Positions 7,496 to 16,365 of a DNA stretch of 64,000 nucleotides are shown here, piece after piece. Origin of the DNA: Methylobacillus methanolivorans (GTDB taxonomy: Bacteria; Pseudomonadota; Gammaproteobacteria; Burkholderiales; Methylophilaceae); assembly GCF_044751345.1 (NCBI RefSeq), contig NZ_JBIWXY010000002.1, positions 124,001-188,000 on the forward strand. The letters run 5' to 3'. Below the pieces are notes generated by a model. It had not been told where the DNA came from and did not search any database. It worked only from the letters and a program-made list of their open reading frames with translations. A program made the position numbers and the translations under genes. How positions within the stretch are numbered: the first letter of the stretch is position 1; the number at the start of each line of letters is the position of its first letter.

Positions 7496-9895
7496 ATGCA
7501 GTCATTCCATTTCAAGCAGAAACCCTTGGCCATGCTGCTGGCAGTTTCTGCCATTACACTTTCTACTATCCCGCAATGGGCCCATGCCGATACCACTAGC
7601 CAGGTAGCCAATCAGCAATCCTATGACATTGCCGCTGGCTCGCTGACCAGTGTGCTAAATAGTTTTGCCCAAGCGGCTGGTGTGGTGCTGTCATTCGACC
7701 CTGCGTTGACCGCAAGTAAAACCAGCAATGGCATCAAGGGCAGCTACACTCTCAAGCAGGGGTTTGATACCCTGCTGCGCGATGCAGGCCTGCAAGTAGC
7801 TCCGGCTGCAGATGGCGGATATACCCTGAAGAAAGTGCCTCTGAGCAGCGTATCCTCACAAGCCGATGTGTTGCCGGAAGTATCGGTCAAGGCGAGTGCA
7901 GAAAAGACAGCCGTGACTGAAAACAGCGGCTCTTATACTTCTAATTTGGTGTCTATTGGTAAGGGGGAGCAACGCTTACGCGATATTCCGCAATCCATCT
8001 CTATCGTCACCCGGCAGCGTATGGAAGACCAAAACCTGACAACCGTTGCAGAAGCGATGGAGCAGACCACGGGGGTGACGGTGGTGAGTTATGGCAGTGG
8101 TACCAGCGGCTTGATGATGAGGGGCTACCAGATACAGGCCATTCAGGTGGATGGTATTGCGGTCAATACCGATCAGGGAACGTGGGGGAATAGCAGCTTT
8201 GACCTTGCTACCTATGATCGTGTTGAAGTGTTGCGAGGTGCTGCCGGTTTACTGCAGGGGGCTGGTGAGCCCGGAGGTACGATCAACCTGGTACGTAAGC
8301 GAGCGCTATCGAACTTTGCCATCAAGACCAACTTTCTCGCGGGTTCCTGGGACACCTATCGTGGAGAGTTTGATGTCACAGGCGCACTGGATGGCGAAGG
8401 AAAGTTACGTGGAAGATTGGTCGCGATGTATGATGACCGACGGTCATTTATTGACCATGTCAGCGCGCAAAAACCACTGCTCTACGCTACGCTGGAGTAC
8501 GATCTTGCACCGCGTACTACCCTCTCGGCAGGCATTACTCTGCAGAGCATGGATGTTGTGCCCACTATAGGTTTGCCAATCTATCTGAATGGCCGAAACC
8601 CCACTAGCATCAGTCGTTCAACCTTTATTGGCGCACGTTGGGACAACAAAACAGAGCACAGTCAGAGTTATTTTGTTGAGCTGGAGCACAAGCTTGAGGC
8701 TGGAGGGGAGGCCAAGCTTAGGTTGAGTGTGCTGAACCGAGATATGGATGTCGAGTTTATCAATGGTAATGGCTATATTGACCAGGTGACTGGTGACTTT
8801 GCCACCAGGACGTTAAGCGCCAAGACACGCTCCCATGATTATGGTCTGGATGCCTATGTCAGCAAGCCTTTGGAATTTCTGGGGCGCGAGCATCAGTTCA
8901 TGGTAGGAATGAATTCACGAATTTACCGCTTCTCCAGCAATTATGCTTACGGCAGTGGGCCAATGCAAAATATTGTTGATCCGGATAATAATATTGCCAA
9001 GCCAGATTTTAATTTTGCTGATCCCAACATTAACACGATAACCCAAACAGGCATTTATGGTCGGGCAGTTTTGCAAGTGCTGGATCAGACCAAGCTGATC
9101 TTGGGTGGACGCGTAAGTAACTGGAAAACCGAGACCAAGAATGTTCCCGAGGCCTACGACAACATCACCCAGAAATTTACCCCCTATATCGGCCTGGTTG
9201 TTGATTTGAAAAAGAATTTCTCGGTTTATGGTAGTTATAGCGACATTTTTGTGCCGCAAACTTCCCAAAAGGCGGATTTCAGCCTATTGAAACCACGGGT
9301 GGGCAAGCAGGGTGAACTTGGTATCAAGGGCGAGTTTGATCAGGGGCGCGTGAATATGCATGCTGCCATATTCCGTATCATTGATGAAAATCGGCCTATC
9401 AGTGACCCGAATAATCCCGATTTCTCACTGGCCTCTGGCAAGGTTCGCAGCCAAGGGTTTGAAAGCGAGATAAGTGGACGTGTTTCGCCTAAGTGGGATG
9501 TGATCGCTGGCTATACCTATACCGACACCAAGTATCTGGATGCAGAGGAAACGCTGCAAGGTGCGAGATTTGCCCCGAATAACCCCAAACACCTACTTAA
9601 GCTATGGAACAAGTACAAGCTCAGTGGAGATAGCACACAGGGGTGGAGCATTGGTGGTGGACTCAATATCAATAGTGGTATTTATGCTGTGGATGGAGAC
9701 ACTACCTGGAAACAAGGGGGGTATACCCTTGCCTCATTGCAAGTGGCGTACCGCATCAACCAGCATTGGGATATCAGCCTTACAGGTAACAACCTATTTG
9801 ATAAGAAATATTTCTCAAAGGTGGAGGGATGGACCAGGCAAACTTTCTTTGGTGATCCGCGAAACTTCATGCTGACTTTGCGCGGTAGTTTCTAA
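7496..9895 (+). CDS. TonB-dependent siderophore receptor with STN domain, cassette 2
   Basis: This is a 799-residue outer-membrane receptor. A signal peptide (1-31, ending AHA) is followed by an STN domain (about 40-112, YDIAAGSLTSVLNSFAQAAG), a TonB box at VLPEVSVKAS (about 124), a plug with RVEVLRGAAGLLQGAGEPGG, and a barrel ending MLTLRGSF. The NNLFDKKYFSKVEGW motif near the end is typical of ferric-siderophore receptors of the FpvA/FoxA/FiuA type. The ATG at 7496 has a GGGAGAG ribosome site. The STN domain implies signalling through the adjacent FecR/sigma pair; a predicted ECF promoter lies just upstream. Confidence 0.94.
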   Translation: MQSFHFKQKPLAMLLAVSAITLSTIPQWAHADTTSQVANQQSYDIAAGSLTSVLNSFAQAAGVVLSFDPALTASKTSNGIKGSYTLKQGFDTLLRDAGLQVAPAADGGYTLKKVPLSSVSSQADVLPEVSVKASAEKTAVTENSGSYTSNLVSIGKGEQRLRDIPQSISIVTRQRMEDQNLTTVAEAMEQTTGVTVVSYGSGTSGLMMRGYQIQAIQVDGIAVNTDQGTWGNSSFDLATYDRVEVLRGAAGLLQGAGEPGGTINLVRKRALSNFAIKTNFLAGSWDTYRGEFDVTGALDGEGKLRGRLVAMYDDRRSFIDHVSAQKPLLYATLEYDLAPRTTLSAGITLQSMDVVPTIGLPIYLNGRNPTSISRSTFIGARWDNKTEHSQSYFVELEHKLEAGGEAKLRLSVLNRDMDVEFINGNGYIDQVTGDFATRTLSAKTRSHDYGLDAYVSKPLEFLGREHQFMVGMNSRIYRFSSNYAYGSGPMQNIVDPDNNIAKPDFNFADPNINTITQTGIYGRAVLQVLDQTKLILGGRVSNWKTETKNVPEAYDNITQKFTPYIGLVVDLKKNFSVYGSYSDIFVPQTSQKADFSLLKPRVGKQGELGIKGEFDQGRVNMHAAIFRIIDENRPISDPNNPDFSLASGKVRSQGFESEISGRVSPKWDVIAGYTYTDTKYLDAEETLQGARFAPNNPKHLLKLWNKYKLSGDSTQGWSIGGGLNINSGIYAVDGDTTWKQGGYTLASLQVAYRINQHWDISLTGNNLFDKKYFSKVEGWTRQTFFGDPRNFMLTLRGSF

Positions 9896-9917
9896 CTTAT
9901 CGGGTCGCGTCATCACC

Positions 9918-9952
9918 ACCCCTTCTGGGCATCCGCCTGGAAGGGGTTTTTT
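9918..9952 (+). terminator. Rho-independent terminator after receptor 2
   Basis: ACCCCTTC (9918-9925) pairs with GAAGGGGT (9940-9947) and is followed by a T run. Confidence 0.9.
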
Positions 9953-10067
9953 AGTGCGGCTCACTGATACAGATCAACACAAAGGCCAGTTTTTAGCGAG
10001 GTGGGGAAGCAGCATGGCATGGCAGGTGCTTGCAATGACTAAATCGCTCTCACTTTTTAACGCTAAA

Positions 10068-10092
10068 GAATATAATAGTTCTTATTTGCAAA
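10068..10092 (+). promoter_or_regulatory. Fur-box-like site upstream of sigma gene 3
   Basis: The stretch ATAATAGTTCTTATTTGC is nearly the same as ATAATAATTCTTATTTGC before the fourth sigma gene and matches the common proteobacterial Fur site form GATAATAATTCTCATT. It ends about 20 bases before the sigma-factor ATG. Confidence 0.65.
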
Positions 10093-10111
10093 ATTTGTGC
10101 TGGCCTAGTGC

Positions 10112-10642
10112 ATGCCCACCCCCACATTTCATCCTGATATTCATGATGCTGCGTTGCAGCAAGACCTAGAGGCGCTGTATACCGGCCACCACCGTTGGCT
10201 GCGCTCATGGTTGAGGCGGCAGCTGCATTGCAGCGAGAGCGCGGCTGATTTGGCGCAAGACACCTTCATGCGTGTCATCGCCGCGCGCAATGCGAGCCAG
10301 ATACTGGAGCCGCGCGTCTATCTTGCCACGGTGGCGCGGCGGGTGATGGTGGATTATTTTCGCCGCAGTGCGCTGGAGCGGGCCTACCTGGAAGCGATTG
10401 CCCACTTTCCTGAGCCGGTGCAGATTTCCGTGGAAGAGCGCAGTATGGTCATCGAAACCCTGTGTGAGATTGATGCCATGCTGGATGCGTTGGGCGAAAA
10501 GCCGAGGCAGGCTTTCCTGATGTCGCAATTAGATGGCCTTACCTATCAGGAAATTGCCGAGCGCATGAATCTCTCCGTCAGTTCCATCAAGAAATATATG
10601 GCGCGCGCGATCGAACACTGCCTGTTGTTTTCCCTCTCATGA
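10112..10642 (+). CDS. FecI-type ECF sigma factor, cassette 3
   Basis: This 176-residue ECF sigma factor has region 2 at AADLAQDTFMRVIA and the region 4 helix-turn-helix at LTYQEIAERMNLSVSSIKKY. Its TGA overlaps the ATG of the FecR-like gene (ATGA), implying coupled translation. It probably recognises the TGTCCC-N15-CGAC promoter before receptor 3, which closely resembles that of cassette 2, so cross-talk between the two is plausible. Confidence 0.92.
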   Translation: MPTPTFHPDIHDAALQQDLEALYTGHHRWLRSWLRRQLHCSESAADLAQDTFMRVIAARNASQILEPRVYLATVARRVMVDYFRRSALERAYLEAIAHFPEPVQISVEERSMVIETLCEIDAMLDALGEKPRQAFLMSQLDGLTYQEIAERMNLSVSSIKKYMARAIEHCLLFSLS

Positions 10643-11625
10643 GCGATACCATCTCTCCCGATCCGCATATTGCCCGGCGTGTGATTCGCGAAGCGGCTGG
10701 CTGGTATAGCCAGTTATGTTCAGGCGAAGCGAGCGCAGCAGATAAGCTGGCTTGGCAACACTGGCTGGATCAAGGCTGGGAACAACAGTGGGCCTGGTCG
10801 CGTGTGGAGCATTTGCAGCAGCAAATGTCAGTGGCCCCTGGTCGTCTGACACGCAATGTGCTGGATTCCGGCGCTGAAGAAATGCGGGCTAGCCGTCGAG
10901 CACTGCTCAAGGGACTTGGCGTTGTGGCTGTCACTGCGCCATTGGTTTGGCAGGGCTGGCGCACTCAGCCATGGCAGGCTGTGCTGGCTGATTACAGCAC
11001 GGCGATCGGTGAGCGTCGTGAATGGGTGCTGGCAGATGGCACTCGCCTTACCCTCAATACCGATAGTGCCGTAAATGTGGTTTTTGATCAGCATGTGCGC
11101 ATGGTGCAGCTCATCAAGGGCGAGATTTACATTGAAACCGGACATGCATCCGCAGCGTTGCAACAACCATTTATCGTCAAAACCGCACAGGCTAGGTTAC
11201 GGGCGCTGGGAACACAATTTACCGTCAGGCAGCATGCAAATGCAACTTGGCTGGGCGTAATGCAGCATGCCGTTGAGGTGCATGCTGCGCATGCAGGCCC
11301 AGCCTACATCGTGCCTGCTGGGCAGCAAGTCATGATTGGAGAGGAGGCCTCTGAGCCAGTGCGTGCGCTGGCTGGCAATGAGGCAAGCTGGCGACGCGGG
11401 ATGCTGGTGGTCACTGATTGGCGCTTGGCAGACCTCGTGGCCGAACTGGGCCGTTATCGCCGAGGTGTCTTGCGCTGCGACCCGCAGCTCGCCGAGCAAA
11501 GGATTTCAGGCGCTTTCCCAGTGGATGATACCAATATCGCTCTGGAGGCGATTCAGACTGCCCTGCCGCAAGTGCGGATCAATTATTTCTCACGGTACTG
11601 GGTGACGTTACGTTCCACTGCATAA
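10639..11625 (+). CDS. FecR-type anti-sigma regulator, cassette 3
   Basis: This 328-residue protein has an N-terminal DUF4880-like domain, a twin-arginine-like RRALLKGLGVVAVTAPLV segment (residues about 86-103) that doubles as the membrane anchor, and a periplasmic FecR domain. The self-cleavage motif LRALGTQF is intact (Gly191-Thr192). It presumably transmits the state of receptor 3 to sigma factor 3. The receptor starts about 100 bases downstream. Confidence 0.92.
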   Translation: MSDTISPDPHIARRVIREAAGWYSQLCSGEASAADKLAWQHWLDQGWEQQWAWSRVEHLQQQMSVAPGRLTRNVLDSGAEEMRASRRALLKGLGVVAVTAPLVWQGWRTQPWQAVLADYSTAIGERREWVLADGTRLTLNTDSAVNVVFDQHVRMVQLIKGEIYIETGHASAALQQPFIVKTAQARLRALGTQFTVRQHANATWLGVMQHAVEVHAAHAGPAYIVPAGQQVMIGEEASEPVRALAGNEASWRRGMLVVTDWRLADLVAELGRYRRGVLRCDPQLAEQRISGAFPVDDTNIALEAIQTALPQVRINYFSRYWVTLRSTA

Positions 11626-11662
11626 ACCCAATCAGGTAAAACGTAAAAGTTTCCATTTGCAT

Positions 11663-11687
11663 TGTCCCTTTCCTGATTTCGTTCGAC
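11663..11687 (+). promoter_or_regulatory. Predicted ECF-sigma promoter for receptor 3
   Basis: TGTCCC (11663-11668), 15 bases, then CGAC (11684-11687), 41 bases before the ATG at 11728. The flanking bases also resemble the cassette-2 site (TTTCC/TTTCG upstream, a T-rich stretch between the boxes). Confidence 0.6.
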
Positions 11688-11727
11688 CCATCCCATGACA
11701 ACATTCAATTTGTTATTGGGAGACAGT

Positions 11728-14181
11728 ATGAACAAGCAAACCAAAGCCGGCAGTAAAAAGCACTGGCAACACAAGGTGCTCAGCACCATGTTGGCCACAG
11801 CATTCGGTATCACTTCATTACCTTTTTACCTCGGTATGTCATCTGTAATTGCAGCGGAAACCGAGGCTAGCCGTACCTATGATATTCCTCCCGGTGCCTT
11901 GGATGGCGCGTTGAGCCGCTTTGCTGGCGAGGCAGGCGTGGTGCTTTCGTTCGAAGCGGAGCAAGCCAGGCACCTTGCCACTCATGGCTTGAAAGGTCAT
12001 TACAGCGTTAAACGCGGCTTTGATGCACTTCTGGAAAACAGTGGCTTGCAGGCCGTGGAGGTGCAGCCGGGGCGATTTACCCTGAAAGCTATTACTAACA
12101 GCCAAATGCAGAAGTCGAACACGGATACCCTGCCAGAGGTAAAAGTGGCTGTGCAGGCCGATCGTGACGGTACGACTGAGGGTACTGCATCTTATCGTGC
12201 GAAATATACCAGTACTGCCACCAAGCTTGCTCTTTCTCCGCGCGAAACCCCGCAGACCGTCACGGTGATTGGCCGCAAGCAGATGGATGATTTCGGCATG
12301 ATGTCCGTGGATGATGCATTGAAGACCGCTAGCGGAGTATTTGTGTATGAGCGAGGGGCGAATGGTAACGACTATTACAGCCGTGGATTCAGCATGCAAT
12401 CACAGTACGATGGCATGCTCAATCCAACAGGCATCAGCGATTCCAACCGAAATCCACTGGTTGATAATGCTTTTCTTGATCGCGTAGAGGTATTGCAAGG
12501 TGCATCGGGTTTACTCAATGGTGCGGGCTCTCCCGGCGGTACGATTAACTTGGTGCGCAAGCGTCCTACGCAAGAGTTTCAGGCGCGGGCGGAAGTGCAG
12601 CTTGGTTCATGGGATCAACGTCGTTTTGTGGGTGACGTATCAGGGCCGCTCACGGAGTCAGGCAAGGTGCGGGGCCGCTTTGTAGCATTGGTGGATGATG
12701 CTAATTCTTTCATCGATTATGCCTTCAACAACAAGCAGGGTGTATACGGCATTATTGAGGCAGAGGTGACGCCTACCACGTTGGTCAGTGCCAGTGTGCA
12801 ATACCAAAAAGACTTGGGGCGTAATCATTTGGGGGTGCCATATGCGGCAGATGGCAGTGATCCTGGCCTTAAGCGCTCTTCTTTCTTTGGTAATCCTGAT
12901 AGCCATAACAATAAGGATTACACGCTGTATACAGTGGGTATTGAGCAAAAACTGTTTGATGACTGGTTGCTCAAAGCTACATACATGCGCGGGTTGACTG
13001 ATGTCTATCAGTCCAAGGACAGCTGGTTGAACGGTAGCCTCAATCCAACTACTGGTGCTGGGTTGAGCCTCTATCAGAACGTCAAGTTGACAAGGGATCT
13101 TAAGTCAGATGCGCTGGATGTGCATGCTTCTGGGCCCGTGACTTTGTTCGGGCGAACCCACGAACTGACATTGGGCATCAACGGGTCTAAGTTACAGTCC
13201 GAAACCAAAGGGACGGACTATAGGCTGGCAGCTACTATTCCTAATGGCTATGACTTTGATCCCAACTCGATTGTGACACCAGTGCCCGGCGGTACTTATG
13301 GCAGTGATGATGTGACTCGACAGCACGGGATGTTTGCAGTGGGCCGCTTCAATCTGAGTGATTCACTTAAGATGATTTTAGGGTCGCGAGTCAGTTGGTA
13401 TCGCCTGACAGACCGCTTGGGAACGAGTAGTCAAACTGAAACTGGTGTAGTCACGCCATATGCTGGCCTGGTCTATGATTTTGATAGTGAATATTCGGTG
13501 TATGCCAGCTATGCCGATATTTTCAAGCCGCAGGAGTTTCGCAGTGCGAATGGCAGCCGATTGGAGCCAGTGATCGGGGCCAATTACGAAGTGGGTATCA
13601 AGGGTGAGTTGTTGAACAAGCAATTGAATGTAGCGGCAGCATTTTTCCGGCTTGAGCAAACGAATCTTGCTAGGGCTGATACCTCAATACCTTTCAATTT
13701 GGGCAATATTTGCCAGGGCCGCTGTTATACAGCGTCGGACAAGATAGTGAGCCAAGGGTTGGAGCTTAACCTGAACGGCGAAATCAGTGCGGGCTGGAAT
13801 GTGGCAGCTGGTTATACCTATATGCATAGCGAATACACGGTAGGCGAGAAAAAAGGCGACCGTTACATGACGACCTTACCTATGCATAGCTTGAGCTTGG
13901 TAAGCTACTATCGTATTCCTAGTACTGACTGGAGCATTGGGGGAAATGTTCGTGCCTATGGTCGCATTTATAACCAGGATGCGACTAACTATGACATTAA
14001 ACGTGGCGGATTGACGATTGTCGGTTTAACGGCAAAGTATCAGATCAACAAAAAGACAGAGCTTAATCTGATTGTGAATAACTTGTTTGATCGCCGTTAC
14101 TATGCCACCGTGGATAGCCTGAACTACACTACCTTTGCAGAGCCGCGCAGGATCATGGCCAACCTGAAATACCAGTTCTGA
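11728..14181 (+). CDS. TonB-dependent siderophore receptor with STN domain, cassette 3
   Basis: This is an 817-residue outer-membrane receptor. The ATG at 11728, preceded by GGGAGAC, is preferred over one 33 bases upstream. It has a long basic N-region and signal peptide (about 1-43), an STN domain (YDIPPGALDGALSRFAGEAG), a TonB box (TLPEVKVAVQ), a plug with RVEVLQGASGLLNGAGSPGG, and a barrel ending MANLKYQF. Two cysteines lie in an extracellular-loop region (NICQGRCYTASD). It is of the FpvA/FhuE/FoxA type. Specificity is unknown. A perfect 12-base hairpin follows. Confidence 0.94.
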   Translation: MNKQTKAGSKKHWQHKVLSTMLATAFGITSLPFYLGMSSVIAAETEASRTYDIPPGALDGALSRFAGEAGVVLSFEAEQARHLATHGLKGHYSVKRGFDALLENSGLQAVEVQPGRFTLKAITNSQMQKSNTDTLPEVKVAVQADRDGTTEGTASYRAKYTSTATKLALSPRETPQTVTVIGRKQMDDFGMMSVDDALKTASGVFVYERGANGNDYYSRGFSMQSQYDGMLNPTGISDSNRNPLVDNAFLDRVEVLQGASGLLNGAGSPGGTINLVRKRPTQEFQARAEVQLGSWDQRRFVGDVSGPLTESGKVRGRFVALVDDANSFIDYAFNNKQGVYGIIEAEVTPTTLVSASVQYQKDLGRNHLGVPYAADGSDPGLKRSSFFGNPDSHNNKDYTLYTVGIEQKLFDDWLLKATYMRGLTDVYQSKDSWLNGSLNPTTGAGLSLYQNVKLTRDLKSDALDVHASGPVTLFGRTHELTLGINGSKLQSETKGTDYRLAATIPNGYDFDPNSIVTPVPGGTYGSDDVTRQHGMFAVGRFNLSDSLKMILGSRVSWYRLTDRLGTSSQTETGVVTPYAGLVYDFDSEYSVYASYADIFKPQEFRSANGSRLEPVIGANYEVGIKGELLNKQLNVAAAFFRLEQTNLARADTSIPFNLGNICQGRCYTASDKIVSQGLELNLNGEISAGWNVAAGYTYMHSEYTVGEKKGDRYMTTLPMHSLSLVSYYRIPSTDWSIGGNVRAYGRIYNQDATNYDIKRGGLTIVGLTAKYQINKKTELNLIVNNLFDRRYYATVDSLNYTTFAEPRRIMANLKYQF

Positions 14182-14210
14182 ACTGGCATGCCGTAGTGCC
14201 AGGCTACACA

Positions 14211-14249
14211 TAAAGGACGATGATGCGATAACACGCCCATCGTCCTTTA
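14211..14249 (+). terminator. Terminator-like hairpin after receptor 3
   Basis: TAAAGGACGATG (14211-14222) and CATCGTCCTTTA (14238-14249) form a perfect 12-base stem with a 15-base loop. The T run is short, so termination may be bidirectional or weak. Confidence 0.7.
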
Positions 14250-14385
14250 TACATCGACGGCTGTTATCGGGTAATTGCGAAAAATATCTAATTTTTACAG
14301 TTGAAGGTGTCCTTTTTTCATTCTCAAGTGTCATGACTAATAGAGGGGTACTGTTTTAGCATCCCCTTGCGTCATTAGATAAATG

Positions 14386-14405
14386 TTAATGATATACAAT
14401 CTCAC
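14386..14405 (+). promoter_or_regulatory. Possible Fur box before the PepSY operon
   Basis: TTAATGATATACAATCTCAC shows a partial match to the Fur consensus (AATGATA then AATC) about 70 bases before the start codon. The match is weaker than at the other sites. Confidence 0.35.
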
Positions 14406-14476
14406 ATTTTCTGCCTGTGTGGCGAATGGAGCATGATGCCCTGCTCGCCTTTGGATTAATTAAGCAAGGATTTGCC

Positions 14477-16078
14477 GTGAAAGAAGGTTTTCGCCAGAGC
14501 ATGGCGTGGCTACACACCTGGGTTGGCTTGTTGGTTGGGTGGGTGTTGTTTTTCGTATTCGTGACCGGGACTGCTGGTTATGTGAATGCCGAGATTTCAC
14601 GCTGGATGCAGCCTGAGCTGCCTTTGTCCAAGCCATTGGTGGAGGTGCCAACGGCGCAGGTGCTGGGGTTTGCCTTTGACCGCTTGGAGCAGGTGGCACC
14701 GGATGCACGCATGTGGAGCATCACTTTGCCGCATCGCGGTTTGGCTGAGCGTATAGACCGCGAGGCCGGGATTGCGTGGGAGGATATGCCACGCCCAGGG
14801 CTGGAGCGCGGCGGACGTGGCAACGAGAATTTCGATCCGGTCACTGGTGTGGCAGATCGGCCGATTGAGGGGCGCCCTACCGGTGGTGGCTGGGAGCTGT
14901 ATGAAATGCACTATGCGCTGCATTACATCAATGACGATGTGGCTTATCGTATTGTTGGCGTTTGCACCATGTTTATGTTGCTAGCGATCATCAGCGGCGT
15001 GATCACGCACAAAAAGATTTTCAAGGATTTCTTTACTTTCCGCCCCGGCAAAGGCCAGCGTAGTTGGCTGGATGCGCACAATCTGGTCAGTGTGATGGCG
15101 CTGCCATTTTTCCTCATGATCACGTATAGCGGCCTGGTGTTTTTTACCTTTCAGTACATGCCGACAGTCAAAGATGTCTTCTATGGCTCCTCTGAGAAAC
15201 AACTGCGCAAGCTCTACGATGAGTTATACAAACGCGACCCGGTAGATAAGGGATTTGCGCCAGTGCAACGTCCGCAAGTCTCGGTGGAAAAGCTGGTGCA
15301 GCAAACCCAACAGGCCTGGGGCGAGGTGGCAGTGGCTACCGTTGTCATGCGCCACCCCGTAGCGGAAGGTCCTTATGTAGAGATTGTGGGTGATTATTCC
15401 GCCACGCTGAATCGCGGCTTCCCGCCCAAGGTGCGCTTCAATGCGGTCACTGGCGAGCCGGTAGCATTCGACAACCAGACCAATGCCACCATGCTGACGC
15501 GCAATGTGATGCTGGCATTGCACGAAGGGCATTTCGCTGGCTGGTGGCTGCGTTGGCTATATTTCTTCTCCGGCCTGTTAGGCTGCGCGATGATAGGCAC
15601 CGGGCTGGTGTTGTGGACAGTGAAACGTCGTAACAATTATCTGGGCAAGCATGGCGGCACGCCGGGATTTGGCCATCGCTTGGTCGAGACACTGAATGTA
15701 GGCACCATCGTAGGTTTGCCGGTCGCCGTGGCGGCGTATTTCTGGGCTAATCGCTTGCTACCAATCGAAATGGCAGATCGTGCAGATTGGGAAATGCACT
15801 GCCTATTCGCTGCCTGGGGCTGGATGTTTATTTATGCGGCCTTGCGCCCGCTCAAACGTTCATGGCTGGAAAGCCTCTATATCGCCGTGGCGGCATTTGG
15901 CCTGATTCCCGTACTGAATTTCCTGACGACGGAACGACACTTGGGCGTGACCATTCCCCATGGTGACTGGGTACTGGCCGGCTTCGACCTGACCATGCTG
16001 GGCTTTGCCGCGGCTTTTGCCTACATCGCCTATAAGCTCAAGAAGCGCTGGCTAAAGAAAGAGGAGGCACAGGCATGA
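14477..16078 (+). CDS. PepSY-associated TM protein (iron-regulated inner-membrane protein)
   Basis: This 533-residue inner-membrane protein belongs to the PepSY-TM family, in which PiuB, FoxB-like and FsvR-like proteins sit beside siderophore receptors and are implicated in reductive iron release from siderophores. The GTG at 14477 is chosen because AAGGA lies seven bases upstream; the open frame continues to 14417. Membrane helices are seen at about residues 12-35 (WLHTWVGLLVGWVLFFVFV), in the segment after YALHYINDDVAYRIVGV, after AHNLVSVMALPFFLMITY, and four or more toward the C terminus. Conserved histidines in HYALHY and LHEGHF could bind heme. It overlaps the next gene by four bases and heads a five-gene set. 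Confidence 0.88.
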   Translation: MKEGFRQSMAWLHTWVGLLVGWVLFFVFVTGTAGYVNAEISRWMQPELPLSKPLVEVPTAQVLGFAFDRLEQVAPDARMWSITLPHRGLAERIDREAGIAWEDMPRPGLERGGRGNENFDPVTGVADRPIEGRPTGGGWELYEMHYALHYINDDVAYRIVGVCTMFMLLAIISGVITHKKIFKDFFTFRPGKGQRSWLDAHNLVSVMALPFFLMITYSGLVFFTFQYMPTVKDVFYGSSEKQLRKLYDELYKRDPVDKGFAPVQRPQVSVEKLVQQTQQAWGEVAVATVVMRHPVAEGPYVEIVGDYSATLNRGFPPKVRFNAVTGEPVAFDNQTNATMLTRNVMLALHEGHFAGWWLRWLYFFSGLLGCAMIGTGLVLWTVKRRNNYLGKHGGTPGFGHRLVETLNVGTIVGLPVAVAAYFWANRLLPIEMADRADWEMHCLFAAWGWMFIYAALRPLKRSWLESLYIAVAAFGLIPVLNFLTTERHLGVTIPHGDWVLAGFDLTMLGFAAAFAYIAYKLKKRWLKKEEAQA

Positions 16079-16365
16079 GTGAGATCGCACGTTATCGGTT
16101 GATGGTGGCCTCGCGCATTCTTGCCGCCGTCGTGGTGGGCTATGCCTTGACCTCGGCCGTATCCATCTTGTTGGCCTTGCTGTTGCCTGTATCCAAGGCA
16201 GAGGCAGTGCTGGCTTCTACCATGTTGAGTTTTGCCATCTATGCTGCTGTGGTGATCTGGGTGTTTCAGGCACGTAGCGCTGCGCGGGCATGGGTAGGCC
16301 TGCTGGTGCCATTGGCGGTGCTTTCGTTGGCTTGCTGGCTGTTGATGCCGGGAGGTGTAGCATGA
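16075..16365 (+). CDS. DUF3649-like small membrane protein
   Basis: This 96-residue hydrophobic protein has three predicted helices (about residues 12-38, 44-62, 70-90) and the short loop RSAARAWVGL. Size, topology and position between PepSY-TM and DUF3325 genes match the DUF3649 family, which is repeatedly found with siderophore receptors. It overlaps both neighbours by ATGA (start 16075, stop 16365), so translation of all three is coupled. Molecular function is unknown; a subunit of an iron-reducing membrane complex is a reasonable guess. Confidence 0.75.
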   Translation: MSEIARYRLMVASRILAAVVVGYALTSAVSILLALLLPVSKAEAVLASTMLSFAIYAAVVIWVFQARSAARAWVGLLVPLAVLSLACWLLMPGGVA

